The position numbers and the translations under genes were made by a program. Source: JBDKGV01 sp039798005 (lineage in GTDB: Bacteria > Fibrobacterota > Fibrobacteria > UBA5070). Taken from it: 5,658 bases of DNA. The stretch covers positions 1-5,658 of the forward strand of contig JBDKGV010000227.1 of NCBI GenBank assembly GCA_039798005.1, read 5' to 3'. Positions 1 through 5,658 of this stretch are shown here, in pieces. Numbering within the stretch: position 1 is the first letter of the stretch; each line of letters begins with the position of its first letter. The notes below the pieces were generated by a model that saw only the letters and a list, made by a program, of their open reading frames with translations, made no database searches and was not told where the DNA came from.

Positions 1-2315
1 GAGCCTTCGATGGCGATGAGGATGGAATCGGCGCGTTCGACCAGGAGTGACCGTGCCGAATCTCCCAACGCGCCCTTGAAGGCGGGTCTTGCCATCTCCA
101 TCCAAGCGAGGTTGCGCACGTCGCGCCAGTGGCTGGCGGGAAGAGGGGGCAGGGCGGGGGTGAGTTCCTCCGCCTTGGTCTTGAAGCGGGCCTCGCCCGT
201 GGCAAGCCAGAGCTGGGTGGCGGCCCACAGGAACTCGTCACGGAACTCCTGATCGCCGTAGCCGCCCGATCCACCGGTCTCGGAGGGTGCCTCCACCGAC
301 GGGTGCTTCACGGCCCAGTCCCAGCCTCGACGGGCTTGGGAAAGGCATTTCTTGGCAAATGGGGCATCGATGTCCGCGTACAGCCGCGCCGCCCGGGCGA
401 GCACCGCCGTCCCGTTGAGCGTCGAGGTGGTGGATTTCCCGATGATGTGGCGCTTGGCGATCGCCTCATGGGGCATGATCATGCCGTCCCACTTGAGGGT
501 GGCCACCTTGAAGAAGAAGCCGCCGTCCTTGTCCTGCATGCGCAGGATCCAGTCCAGCTCCCATTTGATCTCGTCCAGCAGGTCGCTGCGCCCGTTCCCC
601 GATTCCGGGATGCGCAGCTCGCCGTCCTTCACCAGCATGGGATCGAGGCCATGCCGGTCCATCAGGAGCCCGAGGGTGTAGCCCGCGTTCACCACGTACT
701 TCCCGTAATCGCCGGCGTCGTACCAGCCGCCCTGGACGTCGCGCGTGCCGGTGGCTCCGGGGACTTCGTGCAGTGACAGTCCCGTGTCGGGATGGCCCGC
801 CGGGCGTGCCCACGGACCTGCCAGCTTCTCGGGGAGGCCGGTCGACGCGCGCTGGAACCAGTAGCTGCGGACGGCCTTCAGCAGGGTTTCCCGATAGAGG
901 CCCGCGCCGATGCGAAACGGCGACGAGACGGTGTCCCCGACCGAGAGGCGGTAGGTGCCGGGTTTGGTCCAGCGGGAGAAGTCGCCCATGGCCATGGTGT
1001 CGCCTGAAAGGTCCCATCTTCCCGAGGGCACCAGCTTGCCGAAGACGGCGGCCTTGCCTTTTTCATCCAAGAGGGACCATTCGGTCTCCGTGCCGGGATT
1101 GGTGACCAGGAACCGCTTGCCGAAACGCGGGAGGTAGCCGATCTGGTTGTGAAGGACCTTGGTGATTCCCTTCGGGGCCTCGGTCTTTTTGACGGAATTT
1201 GTCAAGAAGATCCCGGCGACCGAAAGGGTGGTGGGCAAGGCCCCGTCCATGGGAAGGATGGAGAAGGTCTTCATGCCCCGCAGATCCAGACGCCGGTCGC
1301 GTCCGGCGTTCTCGGGCTGCCAGTAGGGATCGCGCACGAAGGAGGACAGCGGGAGGACCACCCGGTTCCAGCCCTTCTTCAACGAGGTGGTGGCGCTCCA
1401 GGATTCGTCGGTGGAGTCGCGCAGGGCCAAGCGCAGCGATGCGGCCGATCGAGGACAGAGGATGGAGAGTCCGATCGCGGCATGGCGGCTCCAGTCCTGG
1501 GAGGCGGCACCCATGCTCGAGAGGTCAAGCTCCGCGTTCACCCAGTCTTGGAAGCGAAACCGCAGTTCCAGGGCGCGTTGGCCTTCCGGGCCGCCGCTGG
1601 GAAGCCATGCGGAATCTAGGCTTGCGATCTGCCCCTTGCGCAGGTTCCAGATCGCCTTGGGGGATTGGAAGGGAAGCGAGAGGTCGGGCGCATCGGAATG
1701 GAACGAGTCCCAGAAGGCCTTGGCGTCGTAGTGGCCGGGCGCGTCGGAAGTGATGCGGATGTTGCGGATGGCGATTTCGGTCATGTTGTCGGCGTTCCGG
1801 GCGGTCCGGTTGCCGTCCTGGTCGGTCGACAGGCGGAATTCCACGATCCTTGACCAGTCGATGTCCGCGGGGCGTTCCTGCTGGAGCTTCTCGTCCCACC
1901 ACCAACCTTGGGTGGGGAAGTCCGCCAGCGGAACCATGACGGAGGACCATTCCTTGCGCACATCCCCGTAGCCCCAGCCGTCCACGCGGGTCTGGGTCTT
2001 GTGGTCGGGATTGGATCCGTCCAGGAGTCCGATGCGGAACCGTTCGCCGCCTTTGGCTCCCTTCACCTCGAAGTGCAGGGCTCCGGTGCTTCGGATGGCC
2101 GCCAAGTCCTGGGCCGGAATCCCGAAGGTCCAGCCCGACCATTGCTTGTCGTCGGCGTGGATGGTGATCTCCCCGGTCTTGGCCGAGGTCTCCGCCTTGG
2201 TCCGGCCACCGTAGCCGTAGCCGTAGGCAGGTACGGACCCCGGGGCGACAAGGACGCGTTCACCGGCGCAAAGTGTCTGGACCATCATGGCGATGCCCAC
2301 AAGTATCGTTCGCAT
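1..2315 (-). CDS. Secreted family 9 glycoside hydrolase (endoglucanase type), two N-terminal jelly-roll-like modules, 3' end outside window
   Basis: I translated all 771 visible codons and found no stop or frameshift. Residues 1-17 form a short signal peptide (basic Arg2, hydrophobic core, likely cut after LCA), so the enzyme is probably exported. Residues about 18-190 and 193-375 are two beta-rich modules, each with the pattern W-x2-V-x2-PL-x2-F (123-133 and 316-326), typical of galactose-binding-like/CBM11-like domains; their ligands are not known. Residues about 385-470 are the Ig-like domain that precedes many GH9 enzymes (LHNQIGY at 388-394). The GH9 (alpha/alpha)6 domain starts near 473 and shows GGWYDAGDYGKYV at 529-541; Asp533 and Asp536 match the Asp pair that includes the catalytic base. 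NGRSDLLDEIKWELDW follows at 574-589. The family's distal His/Asp/Glu motifs, including the catalytic acid, lie off-window. Expected role: inverting hydrolysis of beta-1,4-glucan outside the cytoplasm. The ATG at 2315 follows GGAGGT. Exact substrate cannot be told from sequence. Confidence 0.95.
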   Translation of the reverse strand, partial: MRTILVGIAMMVQTLCAGERVLVAPGSVPAYGYGYGGRTKAETSAKTGEITIHADDKQWSGWTFGIPAQDLAAIRSTGALHFEVKGAKGGERFRIGLLDGSNPDHKTQTRVDGWGYGDVRKEWSSVMVPLADFPTQGWWWDEKLQQERPADIDWSRIVEFRLSTDQDGNRTARNADNMTEIAIRNIRITSDAPGHYDAKAFWDSFHSDAPDLSLPFQSPKAIWNLRKGQIASLDSAWLPSGGPEGQRALELRFRFQDWVNAELDLSSMGAASQDWSRHAAIGLSILCPRSAASLRLALRDSTDESWSATTSLKKGWNRVVLPLSSFVRDPYWQPENAGRDRRLDLRGMKTFSILPMDGALPTTLSVAGIFLTNSVKKTEAPKGITKVLHNQIGYLPRFGKRFLVTNPGTETEWSLLDEKGKAAVFGKLVPSGRWDLSGDTMAMGDFSRWTKPGTYRLSVGDTVSSPFRIGAGLYRETLLKAVRSYWFQRASTGLPEKLAGPWARPAGHPDTGLSLHEVPGATGTRDVQGGWYDAGDYGKYVVNAGYTLGLLMDRHGLDPMLVKDGELRIPESGNGRSDLLDEIKWELDWILRMQDKDGGFFFKVATLKWDGMIMPHEAIAKRHIIGKSTTSTLNGTAVLARAARLYADIDAPFAKKCLSQARRGWDWAVKHPSVEAPSETGGSGGYGDQEFRDEFLWAATQLWLATGEARFKTKAEELTPALPPLPASHWRDVRNLAWMEMARPAFKGALGDSARSLLVERADSILIAIEG

Positions 2316-2342
2316 GCGACCTCCATTTTCATCAGTGTCGCA
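2315..2342 (-). promoter_or_regulatory. Possible hairpin around the GH9 translation start
   Basis: TGCGAC at 2315-2320 and GTCGCA at 2337-2342 are perfect inverted copies separated by 16 bases. In the GH9 transcript the 3' arm would cover the end of the Shine-Dalgarno sequence and the A of the start codon, with GGAG at the loop edge. A 6-bp stem with a 16-nt loop is weak, so a role in translation control is only a possibility. Confidence 0.25.
2319..2324 (-). promoter_or_regulatory. Ribosome binding site of the GH9 gene
   Basis: On the minus strand GGAGGT lies three bases (CGC) before the ATG at 2315. The core is strong but the spacing is short. It fixes the start, because the translation from this ATG begins directly with a signal peptide. 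An ATG overlapping the site a few bases upstream is in a different frame. Confidence 0.7.
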
Positions 2343-2365
2343 AAAGGAACTCATTCGGTTCATCC

Positions 2366-2379
2366 GTGACGGCGATCAC
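2366..2379. promoter_or_regulatory. Candidate CRP/FNR-family operator, GTGA-N6-TCAC
   Basis: The sequence GTGA CGGCGA TCAC is a perfect inverted repeat of the core half-site recognised by CRP (consensus TGTGA-N6-TCACA); only the outermost T and A are replaced, by C and T. Its centre is about 57 bp upstream of the GH9 start codon and 83 bp upstream of the membrane-protein start, so it could serve either gene. Control of a secreted glycanase by a CRP-type regulator would make sense, but no regulator gene is in the window and the organism's CRP specificity is unknown. Confidence 0.4.
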
Positions 2380-2446
2380 TCCGCGAATGACGGAAATTGT
2401 CGGGGAGTTTAGGTTGGAAGCGATTCCATCCCTTGTCCTCGATTCC

Positions 2447-2450
2447 GGAG
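2447..2450 (+). promoter_or_regulatory. Ribosome binding site that decides the membrane-protein start
   Basis: GGAG at 2447-2450 sits five bases before ATG 2456. The in-frame alternatives lack such a site: ATG at 2387, and GTG at 2273, which lies inside the GH9 coding region. A GTG two codons upstream at 2450 overlaps the site and is less likely. Confidence 0.6.
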
Positions 2451-2455
2451 TGTCC

Positions 2456-3424
2456 ATGGACGATCAGCCTGCTGGCCAACAGCCCCTTTCCCCCGAACCG
2501 GGTCCCGAGACCGGGACGGTGAAGCCCGTCTCAAGTCCGTCACCCCCGGGCAAGCGCTCCTTCGTCGCCTGGCCGTTCCTGTGGACGGTGGTATTTCTCG
2601 AAGCGTTGCTGCTGGGTGCCACGGTCGCCATCGGAATGCTCTACGGGATGCCTTCCGCGGGCAACTTCATGTTTGTGCTTTTCTTTCCGGCCCTGGGCCT
2701 GATCGGGCTTGCCTTCCTGCTTCTGTGCTGGCGGCAGGCGGTGCTTCGACGCTCCCTGATCGGATGGATCCTGTTTCTTGTGCATGCTCTGGGCCTTGGG
2801 GTGGGAGTCAAGCTCACCATGGAACTCTCCGACAATGCCGAGAGCTATTCCGGTCGTTTGAAGCTCGAATTGTCCACTCTCCTGACCACCATTGCCCGCG
2901 GTGGTGCGGTTGCGGACAGCACATCCCTCGCTGACAGTCTCGGGTTTCAGGAGGATGGAGGCGAGCAGATGAGCATGGCCTTGGATTCCGTGGATGTCCC
3001 GGACATTTCCCTTGCCATGGGGGATTCGCAGGTGGTCGACGCCGTGTTCGGGTGGAGGATCGTGGTGCGGCGCGACAGCCGTTCCGAAGGCATTTCAAGG
3101 ACCATGGTTTCGGCCGAGGATCGCGTGGAACTTGCCGTCAAGGATTCCGGTCAGGCGTGGACCGCTTCGGGCCCTGTGCATTTTCAGACCTGCGGAGGCA
3201 CTGCGACAGTGGCTTTCCTGCAGGTGGGAATGTGCCCCAAGCTCGGTACGACAGCGCACCCCGTGGAGGGGTTCGGCTGCGAGGAGTCGGTCCGGCTCTA
3301 TGACCTCGCCGTGAGTTTGCGGCAGCCAGCCAAGCAGTTCGCCCTTCCTTCCCTTCCCGGCAGCGCCGATCAGGTGAAGGCGCAGGCGCGGAGTTGGATC
3401 ACCGAGACCGGCTGCGTGGAGTAG
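2456..3424 (+). CDS. Uncharacterised inner-membrane protein with three helices and a cysteine-bearing C-terminal domain
   Basis: I do not recognise the family. The 322-residue product starts with a Pro/Ser-rich tail (1-33), followed by three strongly hydrophobic segments at about 36-64, 70-92 and 100-122. Basic residues before helix 1 (GKR at 32-34) and between helices 2 and 3 (RQAVLRR at 93-99) suggest the N-terminus is cytoplasmic and the roughly 200-residue C-terminal part is periplasmic. That part has four cysteines (246, 260, 275, 320) that could form disulfides, and no motif I can tie to an enzyme. The gene diverges from the GH9 gene across 140 bp. Its last 330 bp overlap, on the opposite strand, the open frame of the M18 aminopeptidase gene. 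Amino-acid composition in the overlap still looks like normal protein, so I take this strand as the coding one there. No terminator hairpin was seen after the stop. Confidence 0.8.
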   Translation: MDDQPAGQQPLSPEPGPETGTVKPVSSPSPPGKRSFVAWPFLWTVVFLEALLLGATVAIGMLYGMPSAGNFMFVLFFPALGLIGLAFLLLCWRQAVLRRSLIGWILFLVHALGLGVGVKLTMELSDNAESYSGRLKLELSTLLTTIARGGAVADSTSLADSLGFQEDGGEQMSMALDSVDVPDISLAMGDSQVVDAVFGWRIVVRRDSRSEGISRTMVSAEDRVELAVKDSGQAWTASGPVHFQTCGGTATVAFLQVGMCPKLGTTAHPVEGFGCEESVRLYDLAVSLRQPAKQFALPSLPGSADQVKAQARSWITETGCVE

Positions 3425-4636
3425 GAGGTTTGGGGCTTTCAGTGCGGACTGCGCATGGTCGTCGATGGCCATGAGTTCGCGGGCCGAGTGCATGCCCAGG
3501 AGCGGAGCTCCGCAATCGACCACGGGCATTCCAAAGGCGCTGGAAAGCGACGGCCCCACCGTTGAGCCGCAGCCGAGGTCGGCGCGCATGGCGAACTCCT
3601 GGAGGGGGATGTCCGCTTGGCGAGCCAGACGCCGCAGGACGGCGGCACTTTGCCCGTCGGTGGCGTACCGGTAGGATGCATTGCTCTTGAGTACCGGACC
3701 TTGGCCCAAGAACGGCGCATTGGACAGGTCGTGCTTCCCCGGGTGGTTGGGATGCACGGCATGGGCCATGTCGGCCGAAAGTCCCATGGAATCGGAAAGC
3801 AGGGCAAGCCAGCGGGTGCGCGTGGCGCCAAGGCAGGATGCCGCCCGCTCCAAGAGGTGCAGGAGGGTGTTCGATCGGGCTCCACCGGCGATCTCCGAGC
3901 CGATCTCCTCGCCGTCGAACAAGGCGATCACAGGCCATGCCTTGAAGTCCTCCAGGCTCATGAAGGCCTCAAGGAGAGCGTGGCAGGAGGCGAGATTGTC
4001 CAGCCGACCCGATTGCAGGAGCTCCCCGGCACCGACCCGCTGTGCAGGGGCCGAATCGACCAGGCACAGGTCGAAGCTCATGGGTTCTGTGCCGATGGCT
4101 TCGGTCAGGGCATCCTGCAAGTCCCAGTCGGCAAGGCAGACCATGGGTGGCAGATGCAGTTCCCGCTGGATCTGCGGGCCCCGTTCGTTCACTTCTCGAT
4201 CGAGATGGATGGCAAGGCTTGGCAGCACCGGGCGAGGGGAGGCCAAGCGGACCAGGTGCTGGACTCCGTCCTTGTCGTGCACCCGGCCTGCGATCTCCAA
4301 GGCCCGATCGAACCAGGTGTGAAGGAGCATTCCGCCGTAGACTTCCACGCCCAAGGTGGTGGCACCGAGGCTGCGCTTGGTCGCACGGGGTTTGATGCGC
4401 AGGCAAGGGCTGTCGGTGTGGGCCGTCCCAAGGCGCAGACCGCAAAGCTTTTCAGGCCAACGCCAAGCCACCAGAAGGCCACCCAGGACGACAAAGGCCC
4501 CGGGCCCTTGGACTTCCCACTCGATGGCCGCGGGGTCCAGACGGTGAAAGCCGGCCTGTGACAGGATTTGGCCCGCTTCGCACGCGGCATGCCACGGTGT
4601 CGGGCTGGCCGTGAGGAAATCCTCGAGACTCCTCAC
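3095..4636 (-). CDS. apeB: M18 family metallo-aminopeptidase with an abnormal C-terminal run-on
   Basis: A cytoplasmic di-zinc aminopeptidase of family M18 (aspartyl aminopeptidase/ApeB type), which removes N-terminal residues, often acidic ones, from peptides. Landmarks in order: FLTASPTPWHA at 7-17; HTDSP with metal ligand His73 and Asp75; LDNL with bridging Asp213; FDGEEIGS with general base Glu243 and ligand Glu244; SADMAHAVHPNH with ligand Asp289; and GMHSARE with ligand His383. All five ligands are present, so it should be active. It starts at GTG 4636, where family homology begins, and overlaps the upstream stop by 4 nt (GTGA), implying translational coupling. Family members usually end about 20-25 residues after the MHS motif, near Leu406. 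Here there is no stop, and 108 further residues, rich in Arg, His, Gly and Pro, are read antisense to the convergent membrane-protein gene up to a TGA at 3095. That tail has no family counterpart I know. The functional core is 3419-4636. Confidence 0.93.
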   Translation of the reverse strand: MRSLEDFLTASPTPWHAACEAGQILSQAGFHRLDPAAIEWEVQGPGAFVVLGGLLVAWRWPEKLCGLRLGTAHTDSPCLRIKPRATKRSLGATTLGVEVYGGMLLHTWFDRALEIAGRVHDKDGVQHLVRLASPRPVLPSLAIHLDREVNERGPQIQRELHLPPMVCLADWDLQDALTEAIGTEPMSFDLCLVDSAPAQRVGAGELLQSGRLDNLASCHALLEAFMSLEDFKAWPVIALFDGEEIGSEIAGGARSNTLLHLLERAASCLGATRTRWLALLSDSMGLSADMAHAVHPNHPGKHDLSNAPFLGQGPVLKSNASYRYATDGQSAAVLRRLARQADIPLQEFAMRADLGCGSTVGPSLSSAFGMPVVDCGAPLLGMHSARELMAIDDHAQSALKAPNLLLHAAGLGDPTPRLRLHLIGAAGKGRKGELLGWLPQTHGEVIEPDRLLAAEPLHGVRCRTELGAHSHLQESHCRSASAGLKMHRARSGPRLTGILDGKFHAILGRNHGP

Positions 4637-5541
4637 ATTTCCTCGTCGATGATCTGGTCGGGGCGCAAGGGCTTGAAATCGGACAAGTCCTCTTCCAGCG
4701 GGAGATTGGGAATGCGGTCGGCGGCTTTCCAGGCATCTTCCTGGAGAAGAAGGCGGATGGGCATTCCATCCACTTCGATCGACTTCAGGGCACCCACGAT
4801 CTGGCGCATGAACACCTCGGTGGACACGTAGCCGACCTTGCGCTCCGTGGTCTTGCGAAAGAGCTTGCGGGTTTCGATGGTCCGGTCGATCACCATGTAG
4901 TCGCAAGGGGGGAACAGGGTCGCGCCCTCGTTTTCCCAAGCCATGGCGGTGACGACCTTGCCGCTGTGGGGCATCTTCAGGAAATGGACCGCAGGAACCT
5001 CGGCTTGGATCTTCCGCTCCATCAAGGCATCGCGCAGGGCGATGCGTCGACGGGAGTATTCCCACCAGCGTCGCGCCGACTCCGGCTGGAGAAAGTGCAT
5101 GCGACGGCCTTGCTGCGAGGCCTCATCCACCGCGACGGCGTTGCCGTGCCCCCAGAGCCTGACGATCTCCTGTTGCAGCTCTTCCGATCCCGGAACGCTT
5201 TCCAGCGGAACCCCGGTCGAACCGTCGCAAGGGACCAGGCCCAGGCACTGGGCAAGACTGCCCATGATCGGGGCGGCTTCCTCGGCGAAGAACGTCGGGC
5301 GCAGGTGGTTGAGCGAGAACTCCAACCCGCAGGGGCCAAGCTCATCGTTTCCGGTGGGGCTGACCTCATAGAGGGAGAGCACGAAGTAGACGCTGGTATC
5401 GGGATTGCGATACCACCAGGTGCGTACTCCATCCCGCTCGCTCGACGCCTCGAACTGAGGGATATCCAAGCGCCATTCTTCGATGTCCTCGAACGACGGC
5501 GGGGCGCCACCGGGAGACAGGTATTCCAAGGCAAAGCTCAT
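4633..5541 (-). CDS. Uncharacterised 302-residue protein, coupled to the M18 gene
   Basis: No enzyme motif, signal peptide or membrane segment is visible, so it is probably cytoplasmic. The N-terminal half (about 1-115) is beta-like and includes YRNPDTSVYFVLSLYE and a stretch ending in LRPTFFAEEAAP. The second half has a Trp/Arg-rich helix around WWEYSRRRIALRDALMERK, then a beta-rich segment that includes MAWENEGATLFPP, and an acidic tail ending in EEM. From memory the layout resembles unclassified proteins common in myxobacteria; I could not check this. Its stop TGA (4633-4635) overlaps the GTG of the M18 gene, so the two are probably translated together. The ATG at 5541 has no good Shine-Dalgarno; the nearest GGAG is 15 bases away. 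It does overlap the stop of an open upstream frame as ATGA, which suggests initiation by coupling. The natural sequence start (MSFALEYL) and the continuous frame make the gene itself secure; its function is unknown. Confidence 0.85.
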   Translation of the reverse strand: MSFALEYLSPGGAPPSFEDIEEWRLDIPQFEASSERDGVRTWWYRNPDTSVYFVLSLYEVSPTGNDELGPCGLEFSLNHLRPTFFAEEAAPIMGSLAQCLGLVPCDGSTGVPLESVPGSEELQQEIVRLWGHGNAVAVDEASQQGRRMHFLQPESARRWWEYSRRRIALRDALMERKIQAEVPAVHFLKMPHSGKVVTAMAWENEGATLFPPCDYMVIDRTIETRKLFRKTTERKVGYVSTEVFMRQIVGALKSIEVDGMPIRLLLQEDAWKAADRIPNLPLEEDLSDFKPLRPDQIIDEEM

Positions 5542-5658
5542 GGATATTCAAAATGCACTCCATCCAGGCTCTCTGGAGAGCCTGGGGCACATTTTCCCGT
5601 GGAATTGTCAAAAATCGTTCGAGGTGCTCCGGTGGCTGCCCGGATCAACGGCCCTTGT
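5538..5658 (-). CDS. Possible 3' end of an upstream gene (partial, uncertain)
   Basis: This minus-strand frame is open from the right edge for 39 codons and stops with TGA at 5538-5540, overlapping the next gene's ATG as ATGA. The visible end reads TIFDNSTGKCAP, then GVHFEYP and stop. In favour: the overlap is the classic coupling arrangement, it matches the GTGA junction between the next two genes, and it would explain why the downstream ATG lacks a Shine-Dalgarno. Against: third-position GC is only about 44 percent, against roughly 77 percent in the next gene's start, and a perfect inverted repeat lies inside the frame. The stretch could equally be an untranslated leader. Confidence 0.33.
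   Translation of the reverse strand, partial: QGPLIRAATGAPRTIFDNSTGKCAPGSPESLDGVHFEYP
5564..5585. repeat. Perfect 10-bp inverted repeat, likely hairpin
   Basis: CCAGGCTCTC (5564-5573) and GAGAGCCTGG (5576-5585) are exact inverted copies with TG between them, giving a GC-rich stem of about nine pairs and a four-base loop. AAAATG (5550-5555) and CATTTT (5590-5595) flank it as a second, offset inverted pair. The nearest T-run on either strand is only four bases long and sits 4-8 bases from the stem, so it is a poor intrinsic terminator. It could be a leader or attenuator hairpin, an mRNA-stability element or a dyad operator upstream of the 302-residue gene. Confidence 0.6.

Larger units (their letters stand above)
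2316..2455. promoter_or_regulatory. Divergent promoter region between the GH9 and membrane-protein genes
   Basis: The two genes point away from each other, so both promoters should lie in these 140 bp or within the opposite gene's start. The stretch is visibly less GC-rich than the flanking genes. On the plus strand a weak sigma70-like pair can be read: ATGACG at 2387-2392, a 17-bp spacer and TAGGTT at 2410-2415. It matches consensus poorly and is not called separately. No convincing pair was found for the minus strand. The best element is the dyad at 2366-2379. Confidence 0.6.

Noticed and set aside
129..776. Open frame of 215 codons on the plus strand
   Set aside because: It lies codon-aligned opposite the GH9 gene, whose translation shows clear catalytic motifs. 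It is an antisense frame kept open by the scarcity of TTA, CTA and TCA codons.
1525..2142. Minus-strand frame of 205 codons inside the GH9 gene
   Set aside because: It is out of frame with the GH9 reading frame, is dominated by Arg, Gly and Pro, and has no domain pattern.
2273..2455. Longer N-terminus for the membrane protein (GTG 2273 or ATG 2387)
   Set aside because: The GTG start lies inside the GH9 coding region, neither start has a Shine-Dalgarno, and the added residues look like non-coding translation. ATG 2456 has GGAG at the right distance.
3617..4561. Open frame of 314 codons on the plus strand
   Set aside because: It is codon-aligned antisense to the M18 gene, which has all its metal ligands. 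No recognisable domain is present, and the same codon-bias explanation applies.
4637..5065. Upstream extension of the M18 frame by 143 codons to an ATG at 5065
   Set aside because: This part is out-of-frame sequence of the 302-residue gene. Homology to M18 begins exactly at the GTG at 4636.
5366..5611. Minus-strand frame of 81 codons at the right edge
   Set aside because: Most of it is an out-of-frame shadow of the 302-residue gene, and it runs well into that gene without a domain pattern.
5606..5611. Perfect TTGACA on the minus strand as a -35 box
   Set aside because: At spacings of 16-18 bases the sequence is GC-rich (such as GCCCCA) with no -10 resemblance, so no sigma70 promoter can be supported.
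5540..5658. Plus-strand ATG frame open to the right edge (begins MDIQNALHPGS)
   Set aside because: It has no good ribosome binding site, would overlap the start codon of the opposite gene, and is only 39 codons. It cannot be separated from chance without more sequence.

Overview
The window comes from a GC-rich bacterium, probably Gram-negative. It carries a secreted family 9 glycoside hydrolase (cellulase type) with two N-terminal sugar-binding-like modules ahead of the Ig-like and catalytic domains. A Fibrobacterota-like or other high-GC polysaccharide degrader would fit. That is an inference from module order and base composition; there is no rRNA or marker gene to test it. No tRNA, rRNA, CRISPR array or mobile element was found.

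Layout from left to right: (1) 1-2315, minus strand, a GH9 enzyme whose C-terminus lies beyond the left edge. (2) 2316-2455, a 140-bp divergent intergenic region with a perfect GTGA-N6-TCAC dyad, which looks like a CRP/FNR-family operator half-site pair. (3) 2456-3424, plus strand, an unrecognised three-helix membrane protein with a cysteine-containing C-terminal domain. (4) 3095-4636, minus strand, an M18 metallo-aminopeptidase with all expected metal ligands; its frame runs about 108 residues past the usual family end, antisense to the membrane protein. (5) 4633-5541, minus strand, an uncharacterised 302-residue protein whose stop overlaps the aminopeptidase start by 4 nt. (6) 5538-5658, an open minus-strand frame ending in an ATGA overlap with gene 5, possibly the tail of another gene, and containing a perfect 10-bp inverted repeat.

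Genes 5 and 4 look like a translationally coupled operon on the minus strand, possibly starting further upstream. The GH9 gene and the membrane-protein gene diverge from a shared control region and may be co-regulated, for example by carbon supply, but this rests on one short motif. No functional link between the GH9 gene and the aminopeptidase is visible.

The long open frames opposite the GH9 and M18 genes are best explained as codon-aligned antisense frames in GC-rich DNA, where the codons TTA, CTA and TCA are scarce. The same explanation applies to the unusual M18 tail. No clear new defence or mobile system is present. The least explained items are the convergent 330-bp overlap, the uncharacterised 302-residue protein with its possible upstream partner, and the membrane protein.
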